Shown here piece by piece: positions 46,901-60,163 of a stretch of 64,000 nt of DNA. Made by a program: the position numbers and the translations under genes. The notes beneath the pieces are model-generated. The model had not been told where the DNA came from. It searched no databases and saw only the letters and a list, made by a program, of their open reading frames with translations. This DNA is from Scolanthus callimorphus (Eukaryota; Cnidaria; Anthozoa; Actiniaria; Edwardsiidae), in contig CM066913.1 in assembly GCA_033964015.1 (NCBI GenBank), positions 8,860,953 through 8,924,952 on the forward strand, in the 5' to 3' direction. Every line of letters starts with the position of its first letter. The first letter of the stretch is position 1.

Positions 46901-49900
46901 TGGCGAGCAAAAATACTAAATGAACTGTAAAGTCTGTGTAGTGTAATGTGTAATCATAGAGTGTTTTTCGTTGAAACAAAGATAATATATAGATTAGGGC
47001 TTGAGGCACTACCTAAAAGTGGAGTTGGAATCAATACATTATTGTCATCGACGTATCGACTTTTCTACATTTGATGACGTCATTGGTGACGTAATGCCAC
47101 GTGATCTTGGCAGTGCACCCCCTTGCCTCCAAAAACATTTAACATAAGTATGGTCACTTAGCAATGTTGCCAGAAATATTGAGTTTTTTGTTTTGATGAC
47201 GTCATAGATGGCGTCATGCCACGTGACCTTGGTGGTGAACCTCCTTGCCTCAAATATAGCTTTACTCAAGTTTGGTCACCTAGCGATATTGCCTTCTTGA
47301 GATATTGACTTTTCTAGTTTTGATGACGTCATCGATCATATGACCATATCCTCAGCTTTTTACTTATTCACTAGCTATTTTGAAGTGTAATAAACTAGAA
47401 CTAAGAAAGACCTCATGTTGATTCGTACTTATGAAATCTTGGTTGTATGCTGCTGTGGTCATCAACATGAGAGAAAGCAGGAGTTTTTTGTTGCGATTCT
47501 CTACTCACCTTTACAATTTTGTCCAAGTTTGGTTGTTTTGGAATCTTCCCTTCTCGAGATATGATTTTTTCCACTTTTGATGACGTCATCGATGACGTAA
47601 TGTACCTCCACCTTACTTTCCACCTAGTTATGAAATTATTACAAATGTGACACAATGGTGTTACAAATGTGGCACTTATTACAAATGTGGCACAATGTTA
47701 TTACAAATGTGGCAGTTATTACAAATGTGGCACAATGTTATTACAAATGTGGCAGTTATTACAAATGTGGCACAATGTTATTACAAATGTGGCAGTTATT
47801 ACAAATGTGGCAGGTTATTACAAATGTGGCCTCAACACTCCACAGTGAATTCTGCCAGTGTTAATACACTTTCCTTCACCTTGGACCATGGTACTCCCGG
47901 CTTCACTACGTGATTCCAGGGATGAAGTGCGGGGATTCGGTTCGCGGTTCATGTAGTACCACAATCTAGCCTTGTTTCACAATGTGCAGACATTGTACGA
48001 AGAGTATTTAGAGCAGGTCACTAACCTAATGAGACTGCTGTGTTGGTTACCAAAATCATGATGACACAAAAGATTACAAAGCGCACGAAATCAGCTCGTA
48101 GGCCTGGAGAAAACAACTACTTTAAAATGAGATCAATGTAGTAGAATTAGTAGCAAGGAATCAAAACATTTGTCGAAGTGATAGAGTGTCACGAACAAGA
48201 GGGCACCACACGACTCGCGTGCGGCGACGCCTTCTGCGCATATACCAGAGGACAGACGTACGGAAAAATGAATCTATCCATTTTATACAACTACAACAAT
48301 GGAATTAAGAAATGAACCTTATGTATAAGTCAAAGAAATATCCCATGTGTGTTTCTGAGCGTTAGCCCTAGTAAAGCGGAGAAAGAGATATAACTTCTGA
48401 CCTCGCGAGGGATTTGAACCCACGACCTCGGGAATCGTACGTCCGATGCTCTAATAGCTAAGCTATCTAAGCCAAAAAAAACATCAGTACCTATCATCCA
48501 GTAGGCTATGATAGAAGTAATTGTCGGCGATATGACGAACACAGGGACCTAGAGAAAAACGCGTCAGCAAATGTTTTTTTTTTGTAGTAATCTAGTAATA
48601 GTCGTGATGGTATTCTCTTGGGAGAAATGGTCAGGTCTTTTGGTATCTTCCCAATGCAACATTCGTCGTTGAACTGCCCCTCTCGCAGAAATCTAGGGCG
48701 ACTGAAGGGAGAATGAGATACTTTCTGTGGAATGCCAGATCTCCTTTTAATTTGGGAACCCAACCACTTCTTTCATGCATTTTTCTTATTATATGATAAG
48801 GGTCGTTGCAGACTGAAATATGATAGCCGATTACCATAATATACAAGGCTGCTCCAATAACGGGTTCGATACCTCTGCTAGGGTCTTGCATAAAAAGTAC
48901 ACATCTGTCCGGTACATCCCGTTTTTGTGTTCCCGTAAAAATATCGGCATCTCTGAAGGAAAAACCTGAAGATGACATAAATAACAGTGCAAAGGAGTTT
49001 TTTGTCGTGTCACAAGCAGACGTTGATGTACTTTTATGTTTTTTTAATTCTGGGCTCAGGTGTTTTATTATTGTCGAGAATTGTACTGTAAAATAGCCTG
49101 ATTCTCATCCGCGTCTGATCAAAGTTACGGGCTGAAAGTTTCTGGATGAGAATCACGTGGGAAATATAGACCAATCACAACAAAGGTAAATCTACAGCAA
49201 GTTGACCAGGCAGAACACTAATGACCCAATGACGTTGATCAGACGCGAAGGTAGAAAGTGCTAACGAACTCTACCATAGTATGCAGTTGAAAATCAAGCT
49301 GACTGTTAAAAGGCAGGACCGTAAATGACCTAACGGGACGTTTGGGGGAGGCATTCTTTTCATCCAAATCGAATTATCTTCGATTAAGCTTCTCTGAGGG
49401 AAGTGTCCGAGACAGCGCACAATGGATCATGCTCTATCATGAAATTTCACTTACAAATGTGACAGCTTCCATGTTCATGAAGCCAGCACTGACGACAAGG
49501 AAGAACATGGCGCCAGAAATGTTTTGCACCCCATCCGTGTCTACGTCCATTTGCAGGTATATCAGACCAGCGAGAAGACCGATAAACTGTTAACGAGAAA
49601 GTAATTTACTTGGCTAGGATTGGCTAGGGCTGTGCATTCATTTGGATCTCCAAGAGTTTCAATATTTCGCCTGCATTTCATGTCAGAGATCTATACCTGT
49701 GCATCGTAGAAGTATAGCTTGTTAGTAGGCGTTGGTGCCTATTTTAATGTTAATACCCCGGAGTCCGCAATCGTCGTATTGGATGCGCAAAGGTAGTTAG
49801 ACAGATCGATGTAATTTTAAATAGTGAGAAATATAAAAGTATAGGAGTTTGTATTGGAGTAAACTAGGTAATATAATGATCCTAAAACATTTATTATTAT

Positions 49901-52900
49901 CGAAAGAGTCCAGACTCTTATTTACCACACTTTACGCCATCATCGTCGTCAAAAGTGTGTGGACTCAAGAGCTGGTGGTGAACACCAACTCTTGTAAACA
50001 TTTTATTTGCGCGGTGATTCTAACGTTAAAACATCCACCAACGGCAGCTTACAGCCTATACTTACAGGCTACAGTTACTTACAATGCCCATAATTATCCT
50101 TAATCTGAGAAGTATCGCTTCACGCTGATTAGTCAGCCAACTTCTCCAGAACACAGCCCTGAACTGTCTAAACCATGACGATCGATACCTAAGGAAACGA
50201 GTGCAATGAATTCAGTGAGGCTGCTTCTTGTAAATTATGCTTCACATCATGAGCTTTTGGCTTCACGCAATAGCTTTAATAAGCGACACGTATCAGCTAG
50301 GCTAACAAAATGGCGGCTGACAGAGGCATCATTAAACTAGTATCTTGTTGCGATCATTGTTTCTTGAGCAGGGTGATACTTGAGAGCTTACCGTGGTTGA
50401 CTAGAGGCCGAGATGTTTTCGTACGTGTTCTGCGAATGCAATTAAAACCTATCAAACACTTATGGCGAAAAAAAGGAAAACAACAATAACGCGAAGCTAT
50501 TTGCTCTCTATTTAGTTTACCAAGTTCTCTTCTGATTGGTTGTTATTGCTCATGCTTGCTTGGTTGTCGCAAGCATCACAGATTTCCTATGGAAATAAAA
50601 GAAGCCGTTGATGCCATTTACACGAATAGTTTGCATACTTTGTGTAAGTATACACTCACTTGGGGCAGTCCAAAAAAGAAACAAAACACATCAACAGTTT
50701 TAGCTAGCCATCCTAGAATTCCACTAAATGTCCTCTTGACCACGCAGGGATTGATTTTTACCCTTCCTGGAAATTTCACAGGGAAGAAACAGACGATGTT
50801 GTTCGTAACTTGAAGGATAATAAGTCAGAAAAAGTGTCGAAATACCAATTTAAAGGAATTCTAAGTGGTGTGCAATCTGCTTCATGGTAGATTCACAAGT
50901 TCAGTTTACCTTGATTCGCATTTGGCATTTCTCTCTTTCTTCAGGAATGATGGCCAGTGTGTGAACAAAGTAATCGGCGGGATTGTAGTTAGGTGGGCAC
51001 GGATAACCAATGCTATTAAGAGGACACAGAAATGACATTAAAATCAGCCACAAGAATGGCTTGAATGCTTCAATTTGTTGAACAAACTCACCGAGTGAAG
51101 TGTGGGATAGCTTCCTCAACAGATCCGAAGTAGGCAGTGCGACCTTCTGCAAGCAGCAGCAAGCTAAAACAGAAAATGGCCGTGACGCAAAGTAACTTGC
51201 TTGTCGTATCTTGTCAAACAATGTTTTTAAAGCGCGCGCTGATGATGGCGCGTTCCGTTCTACATACTTTTATATCAGTACCCATAGCTGAGACCCAATC
51301 AAAATTCGAGAAGCGCGCGCGCGCGTTGTGGTATCAACGTTTGTGTACGTCTGTGTTATAATTTGTCGTATCTTGTCGCTCATTCTGGGTGTAATTCGTG
51401 AATAGACGTTATTTCCTCTGTCACAGCTGGGAGTAAAAACGATAAACAAGAGTTTAAGAATACTCACTTTGTGAACATATTATAGACCTCGGAGGAGGGC
51501 TGATGGACAGTACAGATGATCGTACGACCCTGTGCGGCGAGTTTCTCTAGAGTGGCGATCACGCTCTGCGCCATGAACGAGTCCAAACCCGACGTCGGCT
51601 CGTCCGCAAACAAGATAGACGGGTCCCGCAGAATCTGTAAGGATGAAATGATGTTAAAAGGGTACTTGCTGGACTTGCTGTTGTTCTCAAAAGCGAGCCA
51701 ACCAAGATGTGAAACAGCACTGGGTGTTCATGCAGACGGCATCGACCACCGCAAGATTGTGATAGAGGTACGCAAAATAATTTAAAATCTAACATTTTAT
51801 GGTTCTGGATGCTTTACCATAAGTCTATTTCTGCATGGATGTTCAACCTACCTCAGAAGCAAATGAGAGTCGTTTCTTCTCGCCTCCTGATATCCCACGA
51901 ACTCGACCAGGAGTGCCTATGATGGTGTCTGCACATTTGGATAGGCCAAGCTACAAATTGAATTATGTAGCTATTAGTAATTTACGGATTGAAATGAAAT
52001 GCTTGACGTGCCACTTTTTCAACCTAGCTCCCTACTCCTTGGCCGTTAGCAGTCACTCAGGGTATTAGTTTTGCTCGCTGGCTTCTCGAGACACCAGTAT
52101 GCTTATACAAGGACAATACAAAGAAACACGTAGAGCGTGTAAGCTGGAAAGTCGTCCTCTATGGTTTTCCTTAAAGCAAAGTGATGAAAAAAAGCGCACG
52201 GTCGCGTGGGAGAGTACAACTTGTTTCACTTGCACGCTTTTGCAGTGGAAAGGATACGATGGCGTAAAATGTGACGTCAAACTTTCTCTCACTCGGATCA
52301 TAGTTAATGGAGTGGAATGGTTGGGAAGCCTGGCAAACTTCAAAGGACCAACACAATAGCGTGGGCTGGATGTTGAAAGGGGCTATCACGTGATATTGAC
52401 CCTGCACAATCTTTTGTTTCACCCTAATCTTATATGCGTGTCGTTGTACACTGAATGTTACTGGCTGGATTTTGGTACTTATGTACCGTGACCCTGCACA
52501 GACAAAAGGATTCCTTTGAAAAAGTGAACAAAAACATAGTACAATTACAGGGTGTCAGGTTTCCTAACCATTCTTCTCTATAAACTATGCTCGGATTGGA
52601 TGTTTATCATTTCCCGACCTGAATTTAGGTCGGTAAAAAATGGCGGGAAGCGAGCGAGCAAAGTCGGTTGTACAAAATAAGCCAATTAAAAAAAAGAGGA
52701 ACAGCGGACTTTGGGAAAAGTCTAGGTTTTATCAAGCATCTTGCGCAGTAAATTGAGGCAGAATGTAAGGCATGTACTTTCTCTCTTACCTCTGTAATGA
52801 CTTCCTCCACAAAAGCCATCCTCTTCTTTGTGGGGATATCAGTATCCATCCTCAACAATGCCTGAAGAATACGTGAAGAGGGATATCAATGGCCTGAAGA

Positions 52901-55900
52901 AACAGACTGAAGGAAGGTTTACGAATAATTCTACGTCTTGACTTCGCACTGGAATTAAGCGCACATCATTCAATCTCTTTCTGCTCCCTATAAATGCATG
53001 TGGGTGAAAGTACGATCCCGTTTTTTGTGCTTGAGAGAGGTGACGAGTGCGCGACGAGCAAAAGCGCAGAAACAGGTGACCACTAAGGCAGGTGGCTATA
53101 GGCACGGACCACCATACTCACATTCAATTAAGGATTTTTTAAAGGAGGATCTGCACTCTTAATTTATTCACAAATGTCTACTTTAGACCCGAAAGCGTAG
53201 TTGGGACCCAATAATTTCATTTTTTTTATCTCTTAAAGGGAGACGTGTTCGCGCCTATCGATCCCTTTCTCTGGAATGCTATTACCTGGAATTGGAGATG
53301 TTCCCTGACGGTGAGTGTCCCGATAAACAGATCCTCTTGCTGGACATACGCCGAGATGCTCGTGATACCGGCACCCATGGGCTTGTTATTCACTTTGACG
53401 CTTCCCTTCACTTGAATGCGACCGACGTTACGGTGAGCAAGGACGTTTAGCAAGGTCGACTTTCCAGCGCCGCTGTGAATACAAGGTTAAATATAAAGAG
53501 TTAAGTGCATAACAACAATGAGTAAAGACATCAAGAATAATACCTACCTAGCGCCCATCAAGGCGAGTAAAGTGCCGGGTTCCACCTTCCCTCTCCCTGT
53601 GCATGGAAACGTTAGTGAGTAATCGTGCGTTCACTTGTCTAGGATGTAGCCCGGGTAAACAGCCTTCCTCCGATATCGCACCGAGTTGGGTCCTCCTATG
53701 TGAGCATAATTCTAGGGTTCGGTTCGTTAGGCCAACATTGGTAAGATGCATGGCCGTGTTGGGCCAACATTGGTACGATGAATGGGCGTGTTGGACCAAC
53801 ATTGGTACAATGAATGTTCATGTTGGGCCAACATTGGTAAAGATGAAAGACCGTGTTAGGCCAACATTGGTACGATGAATGGCAGTGTTGGGCCAACATT
53901 GGTACGACGAATGTCCATGTTGGGCCAACATTGGTAAGATGAATGACCGTGTTGGGCCAACATTGGTACGATGAACGGGCGTGTCAGGCCAACATTGGTA
54001 CGATGAATGTCCATGTTGGGCAAACATTGGTAAGATGAATGGCCGTGTTAGGCCAACATTGGTAAGATGAAAGACCGTGTTAGGCCAACATTGGTACGAT
54101 GAATGGCAGTGTTGGGCCAACATTGGCACGATGAATGGCCATGTTGGGCCAACATTGTTACGATGAATGGCCTTGTTGGACCGATGTTCTATTTTCAACT
54201 GCATCCTTTACTCACCATTAAACAATATCTGCTTATCACGCGGTCCGTCACTCTCAGCACCTCTACGGCAGAGTCGCTGACAAAGGTTTCCCTGTTTGAC
54301 AGGAACGAACACATCGATCCCGTCCCACTCCAGCGTCGCCTGTTGGCGGGTGTCTCTCAAGAAATAGCCAGTTTTTTGCTTGCCTGTAAAACCACGAAAG
54401 AAGTGAAAATGTATCATCCAAATACATAAACTTCGCGTTATCCATAACTTGGATGTCGTTATCGATTACTTGGATGTCGTTATCGATTTCTGACTTGGAT
54501 GTCGTTATCGATAACTTGGATGTCGTTATCGATAACTTGGTTGTCGTTATCGATAACTTGGGGCAGTGGAACGTAAAATGTACATCCTACGTAATACTAA
54601 GAGATTTGAATTTCCAACTTAGGCGGTCCTATAAACACCAGAATAAAAGAACAAGCGAATGAAGAAGACTCGACCCGAACTGTATCTTAGATATAGAATA
54701 CATATCATGCCCATTGAATCAATGGGCTCCGGGTCATGAGCTAGATGGGTTATGGGGGTTGCAATACCCCTTATGAGAGTGATAGAACTCAGTATGGGTC
54801 ATAACCAGTCCAACTTAGTGCTGCAACACCACTGGGGCTCTATGAGCTAAACTCATTCTAATGAAGAGGGGGGCGTAGGGGACCCTCGAATGCAGTTATT
54901 TTGCGTAAAAAAATCGCAAAACCGTAATATCGCGTCCAAAAATCGCAAAATTAACGAAGATTAACGAAGGTCAATCAAGTTCAGCGATGTTGAACCACTG
55001 AACAATCGTTGAAAATACTCCTCGCTCACTTGGCGTCATTGAAGCACACCCAGTGTTGTTTGCGCACTTGAAAACATTGAACGTCCACTGAATATCTTAG
55101 GCCATTCAGTGCTGAACAGGTGTTCGAATAAACAAAAATGTATGCACTTCTATATCGCAACGAACATAAAATGAACATATAGATTGATCCAGTTTAACGG
55201 CTGAGAACTTCTTGCTGATCATTCTAATATTGTTCATAAAGTATTTGAGTTAAAATGCCCCGCGGTATGAAAGGTAAAAATAGATTAAAATAGATACAAA
55301 ACACTTGAAAATAAATGACCGCTCTCTTTGCAAATGTAATAAATCTGCATGGAAGCGGTTACTTTGTGAAAGTATTTACAGAGCAGCTACAAACAGATAG
55401 TTAGGTCGAAAGGCCGAACATTATGACATTAACTCAAAGAAATATCATAGCAGGTGTGTTTAATAATAATAATAATATGTCTTTATTTTGTTCGCTAAAA
55501 ATACATAACAAACATTACAATATCGATAAAAAAAAATATATATACAATAGTTAAAATTACAATGATAAATATATAGAGTCACAGTTAAAATTTATAACGC
55601 TAAATTGTATCTAAAAATTAGCCTATTAAAATAGCTGTCCTTAAAACGTTCTGTGTTCACCCTTGGCAAATGTGGAGTTCTGTGCCGTAAGCGCCTCGAA
55701 GCCTCTTTAACTTGAGGAATTAAACTGTATAGAGGGTGAGAAGTTGTACTTTTAGTTTTCAAAAATAATCGACGGTCATATTTATGCAGCATGTCAAATA
55801 TATTAATTGGCTCTGAAATATATCGCCTCTTATGGCACCTATCGAGAAAACACTGTACCGTGTACAAGTCTGAGGGACTAGCTCCGTAAACTGGCAATGC

Positions 55901-58240
55901 ATAGGATATTTTCGACAGCACAATTGATCTAAAAAGAAGGTCGATTTCGTGCTGATTATAGCCTTCTTTACGTAATGACCTAATGATATATAGACACTTG
56001 TTTGCGTCACATAATTTGCCCTTAATATGTGAACTAAATTTACAATTGCTCTGTAATGTCATCCCTAAAATAGTCAGGTTGTCTACCTGCTCAATGCCGT
56101 ACAACGGTGTGAAGATATTAGGCGTGCCTTTTTTAGCTATACAAAGTTCTTTACATTTCTTCGTGTTGCAACTCATTTGGTTTTTACAAGTCCAGTTCAT
56201 AAATAGCTCCAGAGCTTTTGCAGACTCATCTGCTGCGTCTTTACGCACCGTTACAGTGATAGTTGTGTCATCTGCATATTTCACAAGTTCAATGTTGTCA
56301 TGACCACCTATTTCAAGGTCGTTAAGGAAAACGCTAAATAAATAGGGGCCGCTGACACTCCCCTGGGTGGTCCCCTGATTCACATTTTCCAGCTACATAC
56401 TACGTTATTACTAATAACCCGTTGCTTTCTTCCAGATAGAAAACTTATGAACCAGTTCACGATGCACGGATTTAACGGACTTTGCTTAAGTTTTTCTACC
56501 AACAAATAGTGATTCACCTTATCGAAAGCCTTAGAAAAATCCATTGTAAAAATACGGACTGCCTGAGTATTACAATCATCCAAGGCTTTAAGAAAGGTGT
56601 GTTGTATTTTAAGGAGAGCATTTGTACAGTTTCCGCCCATTCTATACGCAAATTGATTGTTATTTAGCCATTCTTCTACGCTATCTTTGCTAAAGGTGTT
56701 ATATACAGTCCGCTCAAAAGCGCGAGCGATAACCGGCGTTACGCTAATACCCCTGTAATCTTCTAGTGAAAGGGGCGTGTCAACTTTCGGTAGAGGACTG
56801 ATATTAGCCTCTTTCCAAGCCTTCGGCCACTTCTGTGTCGATAGTGAGATGTTCCACACCGCAAGAACTGCAGGCGTGACGATTGCAGCATTTTCTTGCC
56901 ATACCCAAAATGGTATTCGATCTGGGCCCGTAGCGGTCTGTTTGATGTTGGACAAAGCCTTGAAAACTTGAGCAGATGTAAACTGTGGAACTGGCGTATC
57001 ATCATAGATGGTTATGGGCACAGGTTCAATATAGCTCCCGTCATTGCAGAGACCTCCGAGGTAGTCATTTAGACCTCTAACAAATTCTTCCTGAAGGGCG
57101 GGGCAGTTTGTTACGTTCCTTTTAGACAGCTGATCGATCTTTCTCCACCACGCCTTGGAACCCACTGGTCCGCTTGCAAGAGCTATACGATTTTCAACGA
57201 TCACGTTATTGATCCTTTCACATATATTCGTCAGACTTGCGTCCGGATTGCGAGCATGTAATTTCGCTTTTTTCCTCAGTAACATCTTAGCCAACGGACT
57301 CATCCAAGGGGGATCACGCGATGACATGCGCACAACTCTCGAAGGGAAGCACTCATCCATAAGACGACGGATTGTTGAATGTAAACAATGGAGTGCGGAT
57401 TCCACGTCTTGGTTCTTTTGCACCTCATCCCAGCATACTTCCAAAAGTTTTGAATGGAATTTCACTTTGCGGTGCTCCCGATAATCATGCATTACACACT
57501 TATAACGTAACGGTTTGAGCTTTTCGCCTGGCGGCATAATCACGCCCCGATGGTCAGTCTTTATTTGGGCGTCAAAAGGGTAACACTTATCAAACAGATG
57601 ACTATTGTTTGACAGACAATTGTCCAAAGTATTCTTGCCTCTTGTAGGAAAATCTACCAAAGCTTGTAAGCCAGTCTGCATAGTTAATTTAGTTAGATTC
57701 AGTTTATTGACATCTCCGCCGATTACTAAAGTCCCATATGGAGACGACTCCAGAAACGTATCCGCTAACTCCACTAGATATTCAATCACCTCGTCCTCTG
57801 GATATCGGGGTTTTGGCGGGTGATATAAACCACATAATAACATTCTATGACCAGACGGCAGTTCTAATGTGATGCAAATACTTTCAAACTGCTCAGATCG
57901 TTTCAAAGTATTTGCATCACATTAGAACTAATTAGTTTACTAATTTCGAGACCTATAGACCTATCCTGACACAAAAGTCATGCAAACACCCATCCAAACA
58001 TCCATTTACGCATTTATGGTAGCTACGTCAGCGCACCTTCACACTGTGTTTCCGTATCATTTTTGCTCTCGATACTTTGCCATATACGATGATTCAAGGT
58101 GCTCATAACATACCTGATGTTATTGGTGAGCCCCCAGGTGCCTCGTCCTTTGCCCATTTATTGACACACACTATTGACACCTCACTAATAGGGATTTCTT
58201 CTGCTGCATCTATTTCCGAGCCTTTAGAGTTATCTTCCAT
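43992..58240 (-). CDS. White-like ABCG half-transporter, gene C (20 exons, open)
   Basis: The intact-looking member of the array. Exons, 5' to 3': 58114-58240, 54216-54383, 53548-53596, 53286-53472, 52790-52861, 51852-51950, 51468-51634, 51092-51163, 50910-51012, 50521-50586, 50392-50429, 50083-50188, 49455-49586, 48873-48965, 48491-48548, 48026-48103, 45815-45920, 45135-45238, 44322-44410, 43992-44093. Total 2,016 nt, 671 residues, normal for an ABCG half-transporter. Approximate residues: Walker A 112-120, Q-loop 159-160, signature 221-225, Walker B 243-247, H-loop His 278, membrane domain from about 383 onward. The last exons ([18 protein letters not shown], ending STKY) differ from A and B but match D. 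The first intron (54,384-58,113) contains the LINE, and the intron between exons 17 and 16 a 1.8-kb foldback element. The exon-19 acceptor region is present three times. Substrate unknown. Confidence 0.93.
44377..44578 (-). repeat. Triplicated exon-19 acceptor segment of ABCG-C
   Basis: A 67-68-bp unit at 44,377-44,443, 44,444-44,511 and 44,512-44,578. It includes the first 34 nt of exon 19, its acceptor (TTGTCTCCACAG) and about 30 nt of intron. Only the copy nearest the rest of the exon leads into the full exon. Gene D has a single copy. Confidence 0.85.
46012..47837. mobile_element. Foldback DNA element, 1,826 bp, 5-bp target duplication
   Basis: Lies in the ABCG-C intron between exons 17 and 16. 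Termini begin TGTTGAGGCCACATTTGT and end in the reverse complement. Each arm (about 46,012-46,198 and 47,640-47,837) is a tandem array of CCACATTTGTAATAAC units in opposite orientation. It is flanked by CTCCA (46,007-46,011 and 47,838-47,842); the equivalent site next to gene D (near 63,808) has a single CTCCA and no element. The interior has long G and C homopolymers and no recognisable transposase, so it is non-autonomous. Superfamily unassigned. Confidence 0.88.
48340..48475 (-). mobile_element. tRNA-derived SINE in ABCG-C intron 15
   Basis: On the minus strand an A-box-like TAGCTTAGCTATTAGAGC (48,448-48,465) is followed by the B-box GGTTCAAATCC (48,410-48,420), spaced as in tRNA genes. 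The arms do not make a proper tRNA cloverleaf, so a SINE head is likelier than a tRNA gene. The gene B copy (31,940-32,062) has lost the A-box region. Confidence 0.65.
53728..54182. repeat. 32-bp minisatellite in ABCG-C intron 2
   Basis: Same unit and position as the gene B array. One or two units are missing relative to B, showing copy-number change after the duplication. Confidence 0.9.
55463..57927 (-). mobile_element. 5'-truncated LINE (CR1/Jockey-type) in ABCG-C intron 1
   Basis: About 2.46 kb that is absent from the matching position of gene B (39,425), where the two flanks are joined directly. On the minus strand it runs from the C-terminal part of an AP-type endonuclease through a reverse transcriptase to an AATAAA and a short ATT repeat (55,463-55,477). 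The short microsatellite tail without poly(A), and no clear target duplication, fit the CR1/L2 group. The 5' end carries a 25-bp inverted duplication (57,860-57,884 and 57,905-57,929). Inserted in the same orientation as the host gene, between exons 2 and 1. Confidence 0.9.
55592..57906 (-). pseudogene. LINE endonuclease/reverse transcriptase ORF, frameshifted
   Basis: The 5' part (56,380-57,906) shows the end of an endonuclease domain (VIGGDVN, TDHRGV) and RT blocks [35 protein letters not shown] and [12 protein letters not shown] (catalytic Asp of block A). It ends at TGA (56,380-56,382). The 3' part (55,592-56,383) continues one frame over with [15 protein letters not shown] (block B) and KYADDTT (catalytic block C). 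One base lost in the AAAATG run at the junction explains the break. The endonuclease N-terminus is missing. A non-functional copy. Confidence 0.88.
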
Positions 58241-59211
58241 ATTTGTTTTTTTCAACTTGAAGGCGGTTTTGATCTACTTGTCTTGTTTGTTTAGCATTCC
58301 CGGGATGCTGACCGAACTGTGGGCATGCACGGTGACCATATTTAATATATTCAGTTTTAATTGCACATACACTATTGAAAGTGTAATATTGTTCTCATTG
58401 TTCTCAGCGCCAAGCTTCGCTCTGAAGGAATTGTGGTTTGCTGATTGGGGGCCCTATATTTTGAATTAGTTTACAGTTGACGCGGTTTCCATTGTTATTC
58501 GTAGGGTATTAACTCGGATAATGACTCTCAACAAACTAAAAGTCGGGGAGGGATTTGAATTCTCCAGGGAACGGTTGGGGTTGATCAATAGAATTGAATT
58601 GAATTTCTAGGTAAATATATGGCTCATTATGGATTCATAGGTAAGTATATGGCTCATAATGGATTCATAGGTAAGTATCTTGATTGATTGGACTGGCTGT
58701 TGTACGGAAACAAAAGACGTTATTCGTGTTCTGGATGCACTCAAGCCGTATATTTTTTATTTGGAAACCTTTGTCAATCATGGTTGAATAAAAGTTGTCA
58801 TTCATTTTCTTCAGCATCACAACTTTATTGTGCATGGTAAAAATTAATTGCAATAAGTTTCTCTGGGGAACGCACTTCTATGAAAGCAGCTAAATAACTA
58901 ACAATAGTTCCTATTGGAATCCGCTATCTTTTTTAATTGTAAACTGTACTCCTTTTCAAAACTGTTAAATTCAATGAGAAGAATGCATTTCATTTGTTCC
59001 TGTTTTCTGAAAACCTTGTCAACTGTAAACTAAGTCCGTTAATTACCTCGATTCTCGGCAATAACCCAAATACATAATTGCCACGTTATTGCCTCGAATC
59101 TCGGTAATTAACTCTAACTTATTAGGCGGACTATAGTGCACGGGTAGACTGTGCTAGCGTTCAGTCTTGGCCAGACTGATGGCGATGTGTGTATGCTAGT
59201 GTTCTGCAGAG

Positions 59212-60163
59212 GATTTTGGGTAATACAAGGTCAAAATGCAGTGATCCTCCCTCTATAAGTAAAGTGATTAACGTAATCCCCCACCCCCTAATTACCTAGT
59301 AAAAGACAATTTAATAGATAGGGGGTCGCAATTTTCTTTCGTTGCGCGCGAAGCGCGCCCGATTTTTGATAAACGCATTTCATCAACCCTCAGGGAAAGT
59401 GTAGATGAACATTCCGTTTTTTATGTATAGTAAACGAATCTTCTATGTATAGTAAACGAATCCTCTATTATTCATGCGCACAATTGCGCGCCGAAATTAT
59501 TATTTTAGGATTTTGGGTAATACAAGGTCAAAATGCAGTGATCCTCCCTCTATAAGTAAAGTGATTAACGTAATCCCCCCTCAGAGAAGTTAAACGTTTT
59601 CGTGATCCCCCCGCCCCCTAATAACCTAGTAAAAGACAATTTAATAGATAGAGGGTCGCAATTTTCTTTCGTTGGGCGCGAAGCGCGCCCGAATTTTGAT
59701 AAACGCATTTCATCAACCCTCAGAGAAAGTGTAGATGACCATTTCGTTTTTTATGGATAGTAAACGAATCCTCTTTGTATAGTAAACGAATCCTCTATTA
59801 TTCATGCGCACAATTGCGCGCCGAAATTATTATTTTAGGATTTTGGGTAATACAAGGTCAAAATGCAGTGATCCTCCCTCTATAAGTAAAGTGATTAACG
59901 TAATCCCCCCTCAGAGAAGTTAAACGTTTTCGTGATCCCCCCACCCCCTAATAACCTAGTAAAAGACAATTTAATAGATAGGGGGTCGCAATTTTCTTTC
60001 GTTGGGCGCGAAGCGCGCCCGAATTTGATAAACGCATTTCATCAACCCTCAGAGAAAGTGTAGATGACCATTTCGTTTTTTATGGATAGTAAACGAATCC
60101 TCTTTGTATAGTAAACGAATCCTCTATTATTCATGCGCGCAATTGCGCGCCGAAATTATTATT
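59212..60163. repeat. Three tandem copies of the same unit upstream of ABCG-C
   Basis: Units start at 59,212, 59,509 and 59,839. Copies 2 and 3 resemble each other most, indicating amplification by unequal exchange after the B/C duplication. Confidence 0.85.

Noticed and set aside
48395..48473. A genuine tRNA gene
   Set aside because: A- and B-box-like segments are present, but the anticodon and acceptor stems do not pair properly and a damaged copy lies at the paralogous site; a SINE head fits better.
52065..52422. ORFs of 83-92 codons on both strands, present twice (36,000-36,350 and 52,065-52,422)
   Set aside because: They lie inside the ABCG intron between exons 6 and 5 and are conserved only because the two loci are recent duplicates; no family features or splice continuity.
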